Assembly: GCF_003013405.1 (NCBI RefSeq)
Contig: NZ_PXZL01000026.1
Location: 1-64,000 of the forward strand
DNA length: 64,000 bases
Direction of reading: 5' to 3'
DNA from: Brevibacillus formosus
GTDB taxonomy: Bacteria > Bacillota > Bacilli > Brevibacillales > Brevibacillaceae
Of this stretch, positions 44,348-53,805 are shown piece after piece; the first letter of the stretch is position 1, and each line of letters starts with the position of its first letter. Made by a program: the position numbers and the translations under genes. The notes beneath the pieces are model-generated. The model worked only from the letters and a program-made list of their open reading frames with translations, made no database searches and was not told the DNA's origin.

Positions 44348-45027
44348 TGAAACTGACGATTCTGATTGCGGATGACGATCCACACGTACGTGAGCTATTG
44401 CGATTTTACTTAGCAAAAGAGGGATACAACGTCTTGGCTTGTGTGCATGGAAATGAGGCTTCGCAGCTGTTGGAACAGGAATCAGTCCAGCTCGCCATCG
44501 TGGATGTGATGATGCCAGGCAAAAACGGCTGGGAGCTGTGCCGGGAGATACGGGAATTTTACGACCTTCCTGTCATCATGCTGACGGCAAAAGGAGAAGT
44601 GCGGGATAAGGAAAAAGGTTTTTTGGCGGGGACGGATGATTATTTGACCAAGCCATTTGAGCCTACCGAATTGCTGTACCGCATCAAGGCCTTGCTGCGT
44701 CGTTATCAGATGGTCAGCAAACAAATCATCGTCATAAACGATACTGTCATCGATCGTATCAGCCATGTCGTGAAGGTAAAAGATGAGTTGATTCATTTAC
44801 CGTTAAAGGAATTTGAGCTGCTTGCCCAGCTTGCCAGTTTTCCTGATCGGATCTTTACCCGAGATCAACTGTTGGAGCTTGTGTGGGGGAGCGACACCGA
44901 GAGTGATAGTCGTACCATCGATGTGCATATTAAGCGGCTGCGAGAGAAATTTACGGAGAAAACAAATGACTTTGTCATTTCTACCGTTCGCGGCTTAGGC
45001 TACAAGCTGGAGGTACGAGGCTCGTGA
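44347..45027 (+). CDS. OmpR-family response regulator
   Basis: 226 residues. Receiver domain: LIADDDPHVREL, phospho-Asp in LAIVDVMMPGKNGWELC, Thr in VIMLTAKG, Lys in YLTKPFEP; then the winged-helix output domain (FELLAQLASFPDRIFTRDQLLELVWG...TIDVHIKRLREKF...VRGLGYKLE). Start ATG at 44347 rather than TTG at 44344. Overlaps the histidine kinase gene by four bases. HssR- or YkoG-like, but target genes such as an ABC efflux pair are not adjacent. Confidence 0.92.
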   Translation: MKLTILIADDDPHVRELLRFYLAKEGYNVLACVHGNEASQLLEQESVQLAIVDVMMPGKNGWELCREIREFYDLPVIMLTAKGEVRDKEKGFLAGTDDYLTKPFEPTELLYRIKALLRRYQMVSKQIIVINDTVIDRISHVVKVKDELIHLPLKEFELLAQLASFPDRIFTRDQLLELVWGSDTESDSRTIDVHIKRLREKFTEKTNDFVISTVRGLGYKLEVRGS

Positions 45028-46433
45028 GATCTCTCTACGTTCGGGTCGTTCTTACCTTCGTTGCAATTGTACTGATCAGCGGCACACTTGGCTTTTTGCT
45101 GGCAAATGAGTATTATCAACGAAATCTGCGTGCTTATAATGAACAAAAAATCATGAGCATCGGACAGCAAATGATTGATTTGTACCAGCATAAATCCACA
45201 CTTGACCTGTCCGCCTTCATGGCCCATGTCGCCAATTTGAATTTTCAGCTGCATCTCGTGGATGAGAATGGCGCAGTAAGCCAATTCGGAGCACCTTTCC
45301 GCGATCAGCAGATAGAGCCTGCCATCGTTCAAAAAGTGCTGGCGGGTGAGACCTACAGAGGAATTACAGAAGAACAGCACGGCTTGTTTGTGACCGGATT
45401 TTTTGAAAACACGTTGAAAAACAGCATTGGCTTGCCGCTTAAAGCAGAAGGGAAAAAATACGCCCTGTTTGTACGGCCAAATATTGAGCAGCAGTTTGGT
45501 GAGGTGCACATTATGTTTGCCCTGCTGTTGGCAGCGATGTTTGTCCTTAGCTTGATCCTGATCTTGATATTTACCCGTTATTTGGTGAAGCCGATCGAGA
45601 AGCTGAGCCGTGCGACCAAAAAGCTGGCAGAAGGCCAGTACAATATCCACCTGGACATCGCGCGCCGGGACGAAATCGGCGATTTGGCCATGCATTTTGC
45701 CAGGATGACAGAGTCACTCAAACAACTGGACGAGATGCGCCAAGAGTTTGTCTCCAATGTCTCTCATGAAATCCAGTCTCCATTGACATCGATCCAAGGC
45801 TTTTCTCAAGCCATCCGCAGCGGTGGTGTGACAAACGAACAGCGGGAGACGTACTTGACTATCATCGAAGAGGAGAGCAGACGGCTGTCTTCCTTAGGCA
45901 AGCAGCTATTGACGCTCGCTTCCCTGGACAAAGAGACAGGTCTGTACGAACCGACACGTTTTCGTCTGGATGAGCAGATCAGGCAAGTCCTCTTAGTTTT
46001 GCAGCATCAGTGGCAACAAAAAAAGCTCACGATGGAGCTGACTTTACCGGAGACCTTCATCGTGGGTGACAAGCAGCTGCTCAATCAAGTGTGGATGAAC
46101 CTGCTTGCGAACAGTATCAAATTCACCCCAACAGCTGGCTCTATTTACATTGCGATACAGAAGGATACGCGAATTGTCGTGACCATTCGGGATACGGGGA
46201 TCGGCATGTCAGAAGAAGAGCAGGAGCATGTCTTTGAGCGTTTTTACAAAGGAGACAAGTCACGCAATCGAGAAGCGACGGGCAGCGGTCTCGGTCTTTC
46301 TATCGTGCAAAAAATTTTGCAGGTCGCAAAAGGCAGCATTCACATTCAAAGCCGTATAGGCGAAGGGACAACGGTCACGGTCAGCCTACCGACGGGGGAG
46401 AATCCTACTGCACGAACGCTAAACGAATCATAA
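45024..46433 (+). CDS. Membrane sensor histidine kinase
   Basis: 469 residues from GTG at 45024 (GTGA overlap). TM1 about 7-27, extracytoplasmic sensor of about 130 residues with no recognised fold, TM2 about 166-188, HAMP (RYLVKPIEKLSRATKKLAEGQYN), HisKA with phospho-His in VSNVSHEIQSPLTSIQGF, and HATPase with N box NQVWMNLLANSIKFTP and G boxes RDTGIGMS and GSGLGLSIV. Partner of the preceding regulator. It does not have adjacent transporter genes, only a small membrane protein. Confidence 0.92.
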   Translation: MRSLYVRVVLTFVAIVLISGTLGFLLANEYYQRNLRAYNEQKIMSIGQQMIDLYQHKSTLDLSAFMAHVANLNFQLHLVDENGAVSQFGAPFRDQQIEPAIVQKVLAGETYRGITEEQHGLFVTGFFENTLKNSIGLPLKAEGKKYALFVRPNIEQQFGEVHIMFALLLAAMFVLSLILILIFTRYLVKPIEKLSRATKKLAEGQYNIHLDIARRDEIGDLAMHFARMTESLKQLDEMRQEFVSNVSHEIQSPLTSIQGFSQAIRSGGVTNEQRETYLTIIEEESRRLSSLGKQLLTLASLDKETGLYEPTRFRLDEQIRQVLLVLQHQWQQKKLTMELTLPETFIVGDKQLLNQVWMNLLANSIKFTPTAGSIYIAIQKDTRIVVTIRDTGIGMSEEEQEHVFERFYKGDKSRNREATGSGLGLSIVQKILQVAKGSIHIQSRIGEGTTVTVSLPTGENPTARTLNES

Positions 46434-46459
46434 CAAAGCGAAGCAAGGGAGTGATTTCC

Positions 46460-46900
46460 ATGAATATCGGCATGCGTTTTCTTGCCGCTGTCACATCCTC
46501 TTTCTTTACCGGTCTGTATGCTGCGTTGATCATCTACAGCTTTCGTGATCCAAGCGCGCCGTACGGGTTCGGGCAAGAGTATTTGCTGGGTGTACTCGTA
46601 AGCATGGCATTGAACCTGGTCGTCTTCTTATGGCTGTCTGTGTTCCTGGACTGGCTTGTGAGTAGGTCACACTTGGTTGGGTGGAAAAAATACGCTGTGC
46701 GTTTCGCTGGATATGCTGTCATCGGCTATGTGCCTGTGCTTTCGCAATGGCTAATGAGTGTTGATCCGCATGCTGCCTTGTTTTACCCGCAGGCAACGGT
46801 TTTTGTGTTTGCTGCGATATGTTACTTCCTTATATTTGTGGGAATAGAGGCGGTCAACAAGCGTCTTCATACAGAAACCGAGCCATCCGCAAAAGGCTGA
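46460..46900 (+). CDS. Small four-span membrane protein, unknown
   Basis: 146 residues from ATG at 46460 (AAGGGAG eight bases upstream). Four hydrophobic segments: LAAVTSSFFTGLYAALIIYSF, YLLGVLVSMALNLVVFLWLSVFLDWL, YAVRFAGYAVIGYVPVLSQWL and ATVFVFAAICYFLIFVGIEAV. Starts 26 bp after the kinase, so likely in the same operon and a candidate accessory of the two-component system. Not recognised. Confidence 0.72.
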   Translation: MNIGMRFLAAVTSSFFTGLYAALIIYSFRDPSAPYGFGQEYLLGVLVSMALNLVVFLWLSVFLDWLVSRSHLVGWKKYAVRFAGYAVIGYVPVLSQWLMSVDPHAALFYPQATVFVFAAICYFLIFVGIEAVNKRLHTETEPSAKG

Positions 46901-46967
46901 TTTTATAAGGGTTTACCCGGAAAAATGAGGGAACCCCTCATGGTTAATCAAATGTTTAAAATACTGA

Positions 46968-47441
46968 CTAAGCGGTTGTGTACCATTGAATGACGTAATA
47001 ATGGTGTGCGTTACCACCGAATAAAAGAAAATCATTCCACTCATCATAAATCAGCGTGTTAGTGGACCCAGCTGTCACAATGGAGCCAAAATCAATTTCA
47101 ATACCTAGTTCATCTAGTTTGCCAAGCGTATTTTTTACGTCTATTTTCATGAATAACCCAAACTTTATAAGGGGATCAATGACCCGACTAAGTACAAGCT
47201 GTCTGTTGCTATTTTTGACGTTCATCTCTTCCCAAGCCCATTCTTCACCCCAGTATTCGAGACGCTCCATTAAAAGTAGAAAAGCATCCACCGGATGAGG
47301 GACTTCTGTTTTTTCAAGAGACAAGAGATAGGCGGAAGCCTCCCAGCGTGGCTGCCGGTCTTCTTGAATATGAAAATGATCGATGAACTTTCGGTTATGG
47401 ATACCCTGTAAACAATGGATTACCGCATCCTTGTTTATCAT
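46968..47441 (-). CDS. Hypothetical cytosolic protein
   Basis: 157 residues from ATG at 47441 (AGGAGG upstream). No signal, no span. Aromatic-rich: RQPRWEASAYLLSLEKTEVPHPVDAFLLLMERLEYWGEEWAWEE and a C-terminal YYVIQWYTTA. I do not recognise it. Lies downstream of the CadC-like gene on the same strand beyond a terminator. Confidence 0.55.
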   Translation of the reverse strand: MINKDAVIHCLQGIHNRKFIDHFHIQEDRQPRWEASAYLLSLEKTEVPHPVDAFLLLMERLEYWGEEWAWEEMNVKNSNRQLVLSRVIDPLIKFGLFMKIDVKNTLGKLDELGIEIDFGSIVTAGSTNTLIYDEWNDFLLFGGNAHHYYVIQWYTTA

Positions 47442-47493
47442 GTGCGAACACACCTCCTGACTATTTCTTAAAAAAGTCATCTTATCCTATAAC

Positions 47494-47523
47494 AAAAAAG
47501 CCCGAGCAATCAGGTAGCTCGGA
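47494..47523 (-). terminator. Terminator overlapping the end of the CadC-like gene
   Basis: GTCCGAGC/GCTCGGGC stem around a nine-base loop, then six T on the minus strand. The upstream arm lies inside the last codons of the regulator gene. Confidence 0.75.
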
Positions 47524-47884
47524 CAATGGTTTTCTGTTCTTTGGCGTGTTCAATCCCCGCAGATATGAGATGGCGTACATGGTCATCATCCAACGAGTAA
47601 AAAACGAGCTTTCCTTCTTTGCGGTACTTGGCCAGTCCCATGTTGCGCAGAAGCCGCAGATGGTGGGAGGTGTTAGCGATCGAGCTTCCGATGATGGCAG
47701 CCACATCGCAGACACAGAGCTCGTCTTCCATCGAGAGGATGTGAATGATTTTGGCGCGGGTGTCATCGGCCAACGCCTTGAAGATTTTTGCTACCCCTTC
47801 TGATTCTGTGGCGAACGGCTTTAACCGATTTACTTTTTCCTCATCAAAACATTGGATTTCACAGATGTCATCCACTGTAACCAT
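47510..47884 (-). CDS. ArsR/SmtB family metal sensor (CadC-like)
   Basis: 124 residues from ATG at 47884 (the GTG before it overlaps the weak site GAGG). N-terminal CEIQCFDEEKVNRL and the helix motif DELCVCDVAAIIGSSIANTSHHLRLLRNMGLAKYRKEGKLVFYSLDDDHV are characteristic of CadC, where Cys in ELCVCD and near the N terminus bind Cd/Pb/Zn. It is not next to cadA (630 bp away, opposite strand), but a CadC-type operator is present there. Confidence 0.87.
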   Translation of the reverse strand: MVTVDDICEIQCFDEEKVNRLKPFATESEGVAKIFKALADDTRAKIIHILSMEDELCVCDVAAIIGSSIANTSHHLRLLRNMGLAKYRKEGKLVFYSLDDDHVRHLISAGIEHAKEQKTIVRAT

Positions 47885-48026
47885 CACCTCATGCTCTACA
47901 ATGTCCTACTATTATAGACATTCGCGGAGAAAGTGAAAAGGAAAAACGACATTTTCATGGCAGTGTAGTGTCCCTCTCTGTTTTCGTGTAAGATGAACAT
48001 GATCCAAGAAATGGGGAGAGAATACC

Positions 48027-48323
48027 ATGAGTGCGCAACCAAAGTGCCCGAAGTGCCGTTCTGCGAAAATCGATTTGACGGAATCGATCAATAAGCCATT
48101 ATACATAACGATTTATGTAGCGGTTTTGGCAGTGCTTGCCTTGATCGGCATTTCGGTGAAAGGGACTCCTGTCATTTTTTTGTTCCTCGGACTGTCAGGG
48201 GCCTTTATCCTGTTTGCCGTTCGTCTTGCCTTAGAAAAGCGTAAAGTAATCAAGTGCAAATGTCTGGACTGTGGGGAGCGTTGGCAGACGACCCCAGCTC
48301 CAGTAGATGCTCGTAGCAAGTAA
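48027..48323 (+). CDS. Small two-span protein with zinc-ribbon-like ends
   Basis: 98 residues. CPKCRSAKIDL at the N terminus and CKCLDCGERW at the C terminus bracket two spans (YITIYVAVLAVLALIGISV, PVIFLFLGLSGAFILFAVRLAL), so both Cys pairs lie on the same side and could form one zinc site. GGGGAG upstream of ATG. Lies between the CadC-like gene and cadA; a link to metal handling is possible but unproved. Confidence 0.68.
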   Translation: MSAQPKCPKCRSAKIDLTESINKPLYITIYVAVLAVLALIGISVKGTPVIFLFLGLSGAFILFAVRLALEKRKVIKCKCLDCGERWQTTPAPVDARSK

Positions 48324-48326
48324 CAC

Positions 48327-48351
48327 GACTCCTCGTAAAAGGGGTCTTTTT
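48327..48351 (+). terminator. Terminator after small zinc-ribbon gene
   Basis: GACTCC/GGGGTC with loop TCGTAAAA, followed by TTTTTC. Confidence 0.6.
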
Positions 48352-48399
48352 CTTTATTCTCGATCTGTAAAAAAATGGACGAAATATTCAAAGCAATTC

Positions 48400-48451
48400 T
48401 TGAACGAACCAGAAGGATGCGCTAATATAATAATTAAATATTTGTTTGAAT
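48400..48451 (+). promoter_or_regulatory. cadA promoter with CadC-like operator
   Basis: TTGAAC (48400-48405), 17-bp spacer, TAATAT (48423-48428). Just downstream, ATTAAATATTTGTTTGAAT (48433-48451); its complement ATTCAAACAAATATTTAAT resembles CadC/CzrA operators (TCAAATAAATATTTGA). Confidence 0.6.
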
Positions 48452-48513
48452 GTTTGTGGATTGATTTCATTTGAAGCTGGGCAAAATAGATGCTTGGAAA
48501 AAGGTGAAAACAA

Positions 48514-50745
48514 ATGGCAGAAGAACGAAAAAAAGAAGAGTGTTGCAGTGGGCATCAATGCGGCAGTGAGCATAAGCATGCTGGTAAAATTCTCACGGTT
48601 CTCGAGCCTGCGGCTGCGGCAACAGAAAGCGCAGGCATTCTTTCTTCACAGGCTGTTGTCTATCGCGTTACAGGTATGGATTGCAGTTCGTGCGCCAAAT
48701 CACTGGAAAAGCATATGCAGACGTTGCCTGCCGTAAAAGAGGTAAACGTGAACTTTTCCACGGGTAAAATGCAACTCGTCGCGGATGGGCTGGGAGAAGA
48801 TGCAGTGGTCAAGGAAGTCGCCAAGGCTGGCTACAGCGCCATGCTGCTTACGAGACGCACGGCCAAAGCAGTACCGAAAACGGATCAAGCAGGGACGGTA
48901 CTGACGACGATTTCTGGTGTGTTGTTGGCTCTCGGCTTTCTAGGTTCCTTATCGCCTAGCATATCTCCGCTGGTCGTTACAGTGCTCTATGCGTTGTCGA
49001 TCATAAGTGGCGGCTACCGACCTGCGCGCAGTGCTTTTTACGCGATCAAAAGCGGTTCACTGGATATGAACGTATTGATGTCTGTTGCGGCAGTAGGAGC
49101 AGCATTAATCGGGGAATGGCTGGAAGGAGCGACAGTCGTCTGGCTCTTTTCCATCGGAAACTTGTTGCAGACCAAGTCGATTGAAAAAACGCGCGACTCC
49201 ATACGAAATCTGATGGATTTGGCTCCGCCTGAGGCATGGGTCAAGGTGGGGGAGTCTCTTACACGCAAGCCAGTTGAGGACATCGCTGTCGGCCAAGTCA
49301 TTGTGGTGAAGCCGGGAGAGAAAATCCCGCTGGACGGTGTCATTGTACACGGGACATCGAGCGTCAATCAGGCCCCGATTACAGGTGAATCGATTCCCGT
49401 GGATAAGCTGGTCGGGGACAGTGTTTTTGCAGGGAGTGTCAACGAAAGCGGCGCGGTGGAGATCAAGGTAACCAAGCTGGTAGAGGATACGGCGATTGCC
49501 AGAATCATTCATCTCGTGGAGGAAGCGCAGGAGAAAAAAGCGCCTACTCAGGCGTTCGTCGACAAATTCGCTGCGATCTACACGCCAATCGTGCTCGTGC
49601 TTGCTTTGCTCGTGATCGTATTCCCGCCATTACTCGGACTCGGCACCTGGGGAGAATGGTTTTACAGAGGGCTTGAGCTGCTGGTTGTTGCTTGCCCGTG
49701 CGCACTGGTCATTTCCACGCCAGTTGCGATTGTGTCCGCGATTGGAAATGCAGCGAGAAACGGCGTCTTGATCAAGGGCGGTACGTTTTTGGAAAAGGCA
49801 GGAGCAATCACTGCCATTGCTTTCGACAAAACGGGTACATTGACGGAAGGAAAACCACAGGTTGCAGCGGTTATCGAGCTGGAGGGAAGCGAGGACGAAG
49901 TAGTGTCGATCGCCAGAACGATTGAAGAGCGTTCTTCCCATCCGATTGCACAAGCGATTCTCACCTATGCGAATCAAAAGCAGGTTGCTTCCCAGAGCGG
50001 GCAAGATTTCAAGGCGATCATCGGAAAAGGGGCGAGTGCTGTCATCGGAACCGAAACATTTTATGCAGGTAAGCCCGCCCTGTTTCAAGAGCTGGGAATC
50101 GATTTCTCGGCATGGCAAACGAAAATCGAGTCGTTGCAGAGTGAGGGACATACGCTAGTAGTTATCGGCACCGCAACGAAATTGATCGGGATGATTGCTG
50201 TTGCCGATACTATTCGTGAGATTACGGTTAGTGCCATTGGCAAGCTCAAGGCAGCAGGAATCGAAGACATCGTGATGCTGACGGGTGACAATACGGGTAC
50301 GGCGAAAAAAGTAGCGAGCCAGACAGGAGTCAATCGTTATTTTGCAGAGCTGTTGCCACAAGATAAGGTAGAGGCGGTTAAGAAGCTCCAACAGGAAGGC
50401 AAGGTCGTCGCCATGGTGGGTGACGGGATCAATGATGCGCCTGCTCTCGCGTCAGCTGACTTGGGGATTGCCATGGGTGGGGCAGGCACCGATACGGCAA
50501 TGGAAACCGCGGATATCGTGCTGATGGCCGACAATCTCGAAAAGCTGCCGCACACGATGAAGGTCAGCAGAAAAGCACTCACGATTATCAAGCAAAACAT
50601 CTGGTTTTCGATCATCGTAAAGCTGATTGCACTCGTGCTGATATTCCCGGGCTATCTAACCTTGTGGCTGGCGGTGCTCAGTGACACAGGAGCCGCCTTG
50701 CTGGTCATCTTAAACAGCATGAGACTGTTGCGAATGAAGGACTAA
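48514..50745 (+). CDS. cadA: Cd/Zn/Pb-exporting P1B-type ATPase
   Basis: 743 residues. Cys/His-rich N-terminal tail (ECCSGHQCGSEHKHAG), heavy-metal-associated domain with GMDCSSC near residue 55, then membrane helices with the CPC motif (VVACPCALVISTPVA, about 393-395), phosphorylation DKTGTLTEG near 438, HP motif RSSHPIAQ and hinge GDGINDAPALA. CPC plus the acidic/His-rich tail favours Zn/Cd/Pb over Cu. Exports metal from the cytosol. Its promoter carries a CadC-like operator. Confidence 0.93.
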   Translation: MAEERKKEECCSGHQCGSEHKHAGKILTVLEPAAAATESAGILSSQAVVYRVTGMDCSSCAKSLEKHMQTLPAVKEVNVNFSTGKMQLVADGLGEDAVVKEVAKAGYSAMLLTRRTAKAVPKTDQAGTVLTTISGVLLALGFLGSLSPSISPLVVTVLYALSIISGGYRPARSAFYAIKSGSLDMNVLMSVAAVGAALIGEWLEGATVVWLFSIGNLLQTKSIEKTRDSIRNLMDLAPPEAWVKVGESLTRKPVEDIAVGQVIVVKPGEKIPLDGVIVHGTSSVNQAPITGESIPVDKLVGDSVFAGSVNESGAVEIKVTKLVEDTAIARIIHLVEEAQEKKAPTQAFVDKFAAIYTPIVLVLALLVIVFPPLLGLGTWGEWFYRGLELLVVACPCALVISTPVAIVSAIGNAARNGVLIKGGTFLEKAGAITAIAFDKTGTLTEGKPQVAAVIELEGSEDEVVSIARTIEERSSHPIAQAILTYANQKQVASQSGQDFKAIIGKGASAVIGTETFYAGKPALFQELGIDFSAWQTKIESLQSEGHTLVVIGTATKLIGMIAVADTIREITVSAIGKLKAAGIEDIVMLTGDNTGTAKKVASQTGVNRYFAELLPQDKVEAVKKLQQEGKVVAMVGDGINDAPALASADLGIAMGGAGTDTAMETADIVLMADNLEKLPHTMKVSRKALTIIKQNIWFSIIVKLIALVLIFPGYLTLWLAVLSDTGAALLVILNSMRLLRMKD

Positions 50746-50747
50746 AT

Positions 50748-50788
50748 AAGAAAGGGAGATGAGCTGTCGAAGCTCTCTCCCTTTTCTT
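50748..50788. terminator. Bidirectional terminator
   Basis: AAGAAAGGGAGATGAGCT pairs with AGCTCTCTCCCTTTTCTT; between cadA and the convergent ABC ATPase gene. Confidence 0.85.
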
Positions 50789-50797
50789 ATATATGGT

Positions 50798-52801
50798 TTA
50801 CACTAAGACGCCGCCGCCGTATCTTTCGAATTCTTTCTGGGTGCAAGCGACAAAGTGACCGCGCTCAATTTCACGCAAGACGCGTTCTTCCCCTTGATCT
50901 CGCAAATATTCCTGATCATCGAAAACGATGCGCTTACGGTTGCGCTCATAATCAGGGTCTGGCAATGGAATTGCCGAGAGCAACGATTTGGTGTACGGAT
51001 GAACTGGATTCTCGTACAGGCGATTACTTTCTGCCAGCTCTACAATACGTCCGCGGTACATGACACCAATACGGTCACTGATGTACTTAACCATGGACAG
51101 GTCATGGGCGATGAACAGATAGGTCAGGCCTTTTTCTTTTTGCAGGCGCTTGAGCAGGTTAATGACCTGCGCCTGAATGGACACGTCGAGGGCAGAGATC
51201 GGTTCATCGGCAATGATGAATTCCGGATCAACAGCCAATGCCCGTGCAATCCCGATCCGTTGGCGCTGTCCGCCGCTGAACTCATGCGGGTAGCGGTTTG
51301 CGTGCTCGCGGTTGAGGCCAACGGTTTCCAACAGCTCGTGTACCTTGGCGATGCGTGCTTCCTTGGTCGCCAGACGATGAATGTCCAGACCTTCCGCAAT
51401 AATATCGGATACGGTCAGACGTGGATTCAACGACGAGTAAGGGTCTTGGAAGATCATCTGGATTTTGCGGTTGAGCCATTTCTTTTCTTCAAGTGTTTTC
51501 TTTCCGTGTACACTTTGTCCATTGAACAAGACCTCTCCGCCCGTTGCATCGTAAAGGCGCAGGATGGTGCGTCCTGTGGTGGATTTACCGCAACCGGATT
51601 CACCCACAAGACCGAAAATTTCCCCTTTGTAAATGTCAAAGGTGATACCATCTACAGCTTTCAGCGTATGACCATTCCCAAGGTCAAAATGCTGTTTCAA
51701 ATCTTTGACTTCAACCAGCTTCTCACGGTTCTCGTAGTTAAACGTTTTTTTGGTGCTTACTGGAGCCTCAGTCGCATCATCCGAATTGACTTTTCGTCTC
51801 ACAGCCGAAGCAGGTGGTTTGATGTCAGGTGCCATTTCATGCAAGAGCCATGTTGCCGCATAGTGCGTGTCGGAGATTTTGAACATCGGTGGCTCATATT
51901 CCAGATCGACCTTCAGCGCAAATGGGTTACGAGCCGCGAAGGCATCACCTACAGGTGGCTTGAACATGTCAGGCGGCGATCCAGGAATGGACATTAGCTC
52001 GTCATCGCTGGCATCGAGGCTAGGCATGGAACCTAACAGACCCCATGTATACGGGTGCTTAGGATCATAGAAAATTTCATCGACTTTACCGATCTCTACA
52101 ATTTTACCTGCATACATAACCGCTACACGGTCTGCCATGTTAGCAACTACACCGAGGTCATGCGTAATAAAGATGATCGAGGTGCCCATCTTCTTTTGCA
52201 GTTCCTTCAGCAACTCCAAAATCTGCGCTTGAATGGATACGTCCAGAGCAGTCGTCGGCTCATCGGCGATGATAATTTTTGGATTGCAGGCCAGTGCGAT
52301 GGCAATGACGATCCGTTGGCGCATTCCACCAGAAAACTGGTGCGGGTATTGATCGACACGTTCATTGGCAAGCGGAATCCCTACCATTTCCAACAGTTCA
52401 ATAGCACGGCTGCGGGCTTCAGCGCGGTTCAGCTTTTGGTGCTTGATGAAGCTCTCCATGATTTGGTTCCCGATAGTCATCGTCGGATTCAAGGAAGTCA
52501 TCGGGTCTTGGAAGATCATCGAGATATCGCGACCGCGAACATCCTGCATTTCTTTTTCGGAAAGCGTAACCAAATCTCTTCCTTCAAAAAGAACCTGTCC
52601 TTTTGGAATGCGTCCAGGAGGAGAAGGAATAAGTCGCATAAGTGCTTGGGAGGTGACCGATTTACCGGAACCAGATTCACCAACGATCGCCAGCGTTTCT
52701 CCTTTTTCCAGATCAAAGGAGACGCCACGTACTGCTTTGACTTCACCTGCATACGTATCGAAAGACACATGCAAATCTTTTACTTCTAAAACTTTTCCCA
52801 T
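50798..52801 (-). CDS. Double-headed peptide/nickel-type ABC transporter ATPase
   Basis: 667 residues from ATG at 52801 (AAAGGG eight bases upstream). A DppD-like and a DppF-like ATPase fused in one chain: first Walker A GESGSGKS near 42, signature [17 protein letters not shown]; each half followed by an oligopeptide C-terminal region; second Walker A GESGCGKS near 400, signature [16 protein letters not shown]. Linker about 280-355 holds [21 protein letters not shown] and basic residues. No permease or binding protein is next to it, so it must serve a transporter encoded elsewhere. A good promoter with a Fur box precedes it, pointing to iron or metal-siderophore import rather than peptides alone. 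Confidence 0.9.
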   Translation of the reverse strand: MGKVLEVKDLHVSFDTYAGEVKAVRGVSFDLEKGETLAIVGESGSGKSVTSQALMRLIPSPPGRIPKGQVLFEGRDLVTLSEKEMQDVRGRDISMIFQDPMTSLNPTMTIGNQIMESFIKHQKLNRAEARSRAIELLEMVGIPLANERVDQYPHQFSGGMRQRIVIAIALACNPKIIIADEPTTALDVSIQAQILELLKELQKKMGTSIIFITHDLGVVANMADRVAVMYAGKIVEIGKVDEIFYDPKHPYTWGLLGSMPSLDASDDELMSIPGSPPDMFKPPVGDAFAARNPFALKVDLEYEPPMFKISDTHYAATWLLHEMAPDIKPPASAVRRKVNSDDATEAPVSTKKTFNYENREKLVEVKDLKQHFDLGNGHTLKAVDGITFDIYKGEIFGLVGESGCGKSTTGRTILRLYDATGGEVLFNGQSVHGKKTLEEKKWLNRKIQMIFQDPYSSLNPRLTVSDIIAEGLDIHRLATKEARIAKVHELLETVGLNREHANRYPHEFSGGQRQRIGIARALAVDPEFIIADEPISALDVSIQAQVINLLKRLQKEKGLTYLFIAHDLSMVKYISDRIGVMYRGRIVELAESNRLYENPVHPYTKSLLSAIPLPDPDYERNRKRIVFDDQEYLRDQGEERVLREIERGHFVACTQKEFERYGGGVLV

Positions 52802-52881
52802 ATCATCATCCCTTTCGAGCATGCTTTGTCGTGATTAACCCTCCATGTATATCTAACAATCTCTCTAGTAGGAATTTTTGC

Positions 52882-52932
52882 GAAAATGAAAATCATTATC
52901 ACCATTATACTATATTCATTAACCGTTGTTAA
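52882..52932 (-). promoter_or_regulatory. Promoter of ABC ATPase with Fur box
   Basis: Minus strand TTAACA (52927-52932), 17-bp spacer, TATAAT (52904-52909). GAAAATGAAAATCATTATC (52882-52900) matches the Fur consensus at 17 of 19 positions and lies over the transcription start. Confidence 0.75.
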
Positions 52933-53084
52933 AAAATTTTTTTCTACGTTGCATACTCATGCAGAATCATCTTCAATTTTGCCAAAATCCCAGAATAGTG
53001 GTTTTTTTAGCGTTACCAAATGATAGCCCAGTCATACTATGCATCAAAGCAGCAGAATACTGGCTTAGAGGGAGGGTAACGCTT

Positions 53085-53735
53085 GTGAGCAAGCTCAATG
53101 GGCCCAAGGAAATCGCACTCACTTTTGATGATGGACCGGATCAGTTGTGGACGCCTCGTGTGTTAGACATACTAGCCCACTATCAGGTAAAGGCCACTTT
53201 CTTTTGTGTGGGCCAAATGGTGAAGTACAATCCGAAAATACTGGAGCGGATCGTAAAGGAAGGTCACGTGGTAGGAAACCATAGCTGGGATCACCCTGAC
53301 TTTACGAAAATTCCTCTCTTGGCTGTTCAGGAGCAGATAGAACGTACCTCGGATCAGATCGAGAAGGTAGTAGGTGTGAGACCTAGGATGGTTCGACCGC
53401 CATATGGAGCAGTGAATGAGGAGGTCATCCAGCTGCTTGCGGCGAGCGACTACGAAATGATTTTGTGGGATATAGATAGTTGGGATTGGAAAGGTCTCAC
53501 CGGCCCACAGGTAGCGAGAAACATCTTGGGACATGTCACCCCAGGCGCAGTCGTGCTTCAACATTCCGCTGGCGGTACGAAAGACACGTTAAAGGGAAGT
53601 ATGGACGCTTTGCCCTATGTCATTGAGGTGTTAAGTGAGCAGAAATATACCTTCTCAACCGTTTCCGCCTTGTTTCAACTGGCAGCTTATCGAGAAAGGA
53701 CCTGTCCTGTCGAGAAAAGGAGAAGGGGCAGATAG
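53085..53735 (+). CDS. Polysaccharide deacetylase family protein
   Basis: 216 residues from GTG at 53085 (GGGAGGG eight bases upstream). NodB domain: EIALTFDDGPDQLWTPRVLDIL (metal Asp), VVGNHSWDHPDFTKI (His pair), RPPYGAVNEEVIQLL and VVLQHSAGG. Starts right at the catalytic domain and lacks a signal peptide from this start; an upstream hydrophobic reading exists but has no ribosome site. It would deacetylate N-acetylglucosamine polymers; cytosolic location is odd for peptidoglycan. 71 bp before the WYL regulator. Confidence 0.82.
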   Translation: MSKLNGPKEIALTFDDGPDQLWTPRVLDILAHYQVKATFFCVGQMVKYNPKILERIVKEGHVVGNHSWDHPDFTKIPLLAVQEQIERTSDQIEKVVGVRPRMVRPPYGAVNEEVIQLLAASDYEMILWDIDSWDWKGLTGPQVARNILGHVTPGAVVLQHSAGGTKDTLKGSMDALPYVIEVLSEQKYTFSTVSALFQLAAYRERTCPVEKRRRGR

Positions 53736-53805
53736 AGGAAATGGATTGAATTCTGTGGTAATTAGTAGAATCAGAAGATTTCTTTTTAGGGGAGCGAATC
53801 CGTAC

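Noticed and set aside
50155-50615. Minus-strand ORFs within cadA
   Set aside because: Antisense shadows of the P-type ATPase core.
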